This document shows, piece by piece, positions 61,121-64,000 of a stretch of 64,000 nt of DNA. This stretch comes from Shinella fusca (GTDB lineage: Bacteria; Pseudomonadota; Alphaproteobacteria; Rhizobiales; Rhizobiaceae): contig NZ_JACHIK010000002.1 in the NCBI RefSeq assembly GCF_014203155.1, positions 62,001 through 126,000 on the forward strand. The letters are read 5' to 3'. The notes beneath the pieces are model-generated. The model saw only the letters and a list, made by a program, of their open reading frames with translations, was not told the DNA's origin and ran no database searches. Positions within the stretch are counted from its first letter, which is position 1; each line of letters starts with the position of its first letter. Made by a program: the position numbers and the translations under genes.

Positions 61121-62866
61121 ATGCGCATGGAGACGAACTGGAAGTTCCTGATGGCGACGGCCGCGGTGATCGGCCTGATGCAGGCCGGCGGCGCGCTGGC
61201 GCAGGAGGAGCCGCAGACCGGCGGCGTGCTGCGTATCCTGGCGACGGGCGAGCCCGACCACATGGACCCGACGCTCGCCGGCATGGTGCCGACCAACAAC
61301 CTCATGCGTGCGATTTCCCGCCAGCTCGTCAGCTACGAGGCCTCGACCGATCCGGACGTGGCGATCAAGCCGGTGGGGGACCTTGCGACCGAGGTTCCGC
61401 AGCCGACCGATGGCGGCCTCACCTATACGTTCACGCTGCGCGACGGGGCGATGTGGAATGCGCCCTCCGGCGCGCGCCAGATCACCTCGGCCGATGTGGA
61501 GCGCGGCTTCAAGCGCCTGTGCAACCCGCATATGCAGGCCTCGACGCTCACCTATTTCACGGCGCTGATCTCCGGCCTTTCGGAATTCTGCGACGGTTTT
61601 GCCAAGGTCGAGCCGACGCCGGCGGCGATGAAGGCCTATATGGAGGGCAATGACGTTACCGGCATCGAGACGCCGGACGACAGGACGGTGGTCTTCAAGC
61701 TGAAGGAGCGGGCCGGCGACTTCGTCTACATGCTGTCCCTGCCGATGCCCGCACCCGTCGCGCTGGAGACGCTGGACTACGTGCCCGACAGCCCGGATTT
61801 CCGCGCCAACTTCATCGGCAGCGGCCCCTATACGATCGGCGAATATACGCCCGACACCAGCCTGAAGCTCGTGCGCAACCCGGCCTGGAAGCCGGAGAGC
61901 GACCCGCTGCGCAAGGCCTATGTCGATGAGATCGACATCACGATGGGCCTGCAGGCCGACGCCATCATGCAGCAGCTCCAATCGGGCGACGGCGACCTTG
62001 CCTATGACATCAACGTGCCGACCGCGATCCTCGCGACGCTTGCCGCCACGGGCGACGAGAAGCTGACGGCGATGTCCTCGGGCAACACGAACTTCCTCTT
62101 CATCAACACCGTCTCGGACAACAACAAGGGGGCGCTGAAAGATCTTCGCGTGCGCCAGGCGCTGGAATATGCCGTCGACAAGGCGGCCATCGTGCAGCAA
62201 TGGGGCGGCTCGACCGTCGCCGAGCCCGCCAACGGCATCTTCGGCATCGGCGTCCTCGGCTACCACAAGTTCGATCTCTATCCCTCGCCGGACGCCAAGG
62301 GCAACCCGGAAAAGGCCAAGGCGCTCCTGGCCGAGGCGGGCTTCCCGGACGGCATCACGCTGAAGATGCCCTATCGCAACAAGGACCTGGAAGTCGCGAC
62401 CGCCGCCACGCTTCAGGCGAGCCTTGCGCGCGCGGGCATCACGCTGGAAATGACGCCGGTGACCGCCGCCGACTACTATTCCAAGTTCATGACCAACCCG
62501 GTCAACACGAAGGAAGGCACCTGGGATATCGCGCCCGTGGGCTGGACGCCGGACTGGGTGGGCGGCGCCGCACGCTCCGTCTTCCAGCCGCAATTCACCT
62601 TCGACGGCACGCACCAGACCTACAATTACACGGACTACAACAACCCGAAGGCCAACGAGATCGCCGGGCAGGCGATCAACGCCACGACGCCCGAGGAGAC
62701 CGCGAAGCTCTGGGCCGAGGTCGATGAACTGGTGATGGCGGATGCGCCCGTCGTGCCGCTGATCGCCAACAAGAACCCGCGCTACCGCAGCGAGGCCGTC
62801 AAGAACTACAAGCCCTACGCGCTCGGCGTCGAAGGCGACTGGACCAACCTGTGGATCGAACGCTGA
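61121..62866 (+). CDS. peptide/dipeptide-type ABC transporter substrate-binding protein
   Basis: Family-5 extracellular binding protein (DppA/OppA/NikA type), 581 residues. The signal peptide is KFLMATAAVIGLMQAGGALA with cleavage before QEEPQ, and GGVLRILATGEPDHMDPTLAG begins the mature part. It starts at ATG 61121 after GGGAGGAG. It is followed by an oligopeptide-type ATPase gene, and by D-peptide hydrolase genes upstream, so the cargo may be D-amino-acid peptides. Confidence 0.9.
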   Translation: MRMETNWKFLMATAAVIGLMQAGGALAQEEPQTGGVLRILATGEPDHMDPTLAGMVPTNNLMRAISRQLVSYEASTDPDVAIKPVGDLATEVPQPTDGGLTYTFTLRDGAMWNAPSGARQITSADVERGFKRLCNPHMQASTLTYFTALISGLSEFCDGFAKVEPTPAAMKAYMEGNDVTGIETPDDRTVVFKLKERAGDFVYMLSLPMPAPVALETLDYVPDSPDFRANFIGSGPYTIGEYTPDTSLKLVRNPAWKPESDPLRKAYVDEIDITMGLQADAIMQQLQSGDGDLAYDINVPTAILATLAATGDEKLTAMSSGNTNFLFINTVSDNNKGALKDLRVRQALEYAVDKAAIVQQWGGSTVAEPANGIFGIGVLGYHKFDLYPSPDAKGNPEKAKALLAEAGFPDGITLKMPYRNKDLEVATAATLQASLARAGITLEMTPVTAADYYSKFMTNPVNTKEGTWDIAPVGWTPDWVGGAARSVFQPQFTFDGTHQTYNYTDYNNPKANEIAGQAINATTPEETAKLWAEVDELVMADAPVVPLIANKNPRYRSEAVKNYKPYALGVEGDWTNLWIER

Positions 62867-62971
62867 GCCGATAGACGGCCACGCCGGCTTCGGCGTGGCC
62901 TTGCGGCTTCCCGCGCATCCCGGGATGCGCGGGGGCGTTTATCATTTCTCTTCGATAGATGAGGGGCGGAC

Positions 62972-64000
<1,029 letters not shown>

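Overview
This window reads as part of a large repABC-type plasmid or chromid (secondary replicon) of a Rhizobiaceae-like alphaproteobacterium (Rhizobium/Ensifer/Shinella type). The support is a complete repA-repB-repC operon with a countertranscript-RNA locus between repB and repC, uniformly GC-rich coding sequence with strong GC third-position bias, and rhizobial small families (UPF0314/DUF2585, DUF6074-like). Coding density is very high: I find no gene-free stretch longer than about 250 bases and no tRNA or rRNA gene.

Layout. 1-4310: agmatine/polyamine block (Tat-exported binding protein, agmatinase, divergent LysR regulator, PLP aminotransferase). 4307-7521: copper-efflux regulon (copZ, copA, cueR) with two CueR-type promoters. 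7607-10845: aldehyde dehydrogenase, an intact IS1-family element, and a HigBA toxin-antitoxin pair. 10846-15380: two EamA transporters, a sugar-acid dehydratase of the IlvD/Edd family, and a MerR+XRE+cupin fusion regulator. 15552-18396: gabT-gabD. 18433-19067: VapBC. 19126-23317: homogentisate pathway (maiA, fahA, hmgA and a MarR regulator) with a DUF2585 gene inside it. 23866-27536: repABC. 27627-29619: small rhizobial protein, an atypical SDR and a LysR regulator. 29766-36163: DctB/DctD-like two-component system followed by a tctCBA tricarboxylate-type transporter behind a candidate sigma-54 promoter. 36220-41212: DeoR regulator, choline-kinase-like protein, dimethylglycine/sarcosine-dehydrogenase-like flavoprotein and GntR regulator. 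41366-45452: pxpA, fused pxpBC and a biotin carboxylase-BCCP fusion. 45496-47628: N-carbamoylputrescine amidase, a glutaredoxin-MauE fusion and a divergent MerR regulator. 47645-54418: one 2257-residue repeat protein. 54628-56351: LLM flavoprotein and a CX5R phosphatase. 56607-64000: D-amino-acid/peptide island (D-amino acid transaminase, DmpA, DppA, LysR and XRE-cupin regulators, peptide ABC binding protein and ATPase running off the end).

Most of the window is scavenging and catabolism: agmatine/putrescine to GABA to succinate, tyrosine via homogentisate, tricarboxylates, N-methylated amines, 5-oxoproline and D-amino-acid peptides. Nearly every pathway carries its own local regulator, and several operators are visible.

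The most unusual object is the 2257-residue protein. It parses without gaps into 277 consecutive octapeptides (only two shortened) plus a 45-residue tail, and the octapeptides are organised into modules of exactly 7 or 10 octads. I do not recognise its family. Other points of note are a MerR+XRE+cupin regulator with a matching operator pair, an NtrC-type activator with GAFPGA in place of GAFTGA beside a good enhancer/-24/-12 promoter, an SDR protein lacking the catalytic Tyr/Lys, and an IS1-family insertion in the loop of a hairpin.
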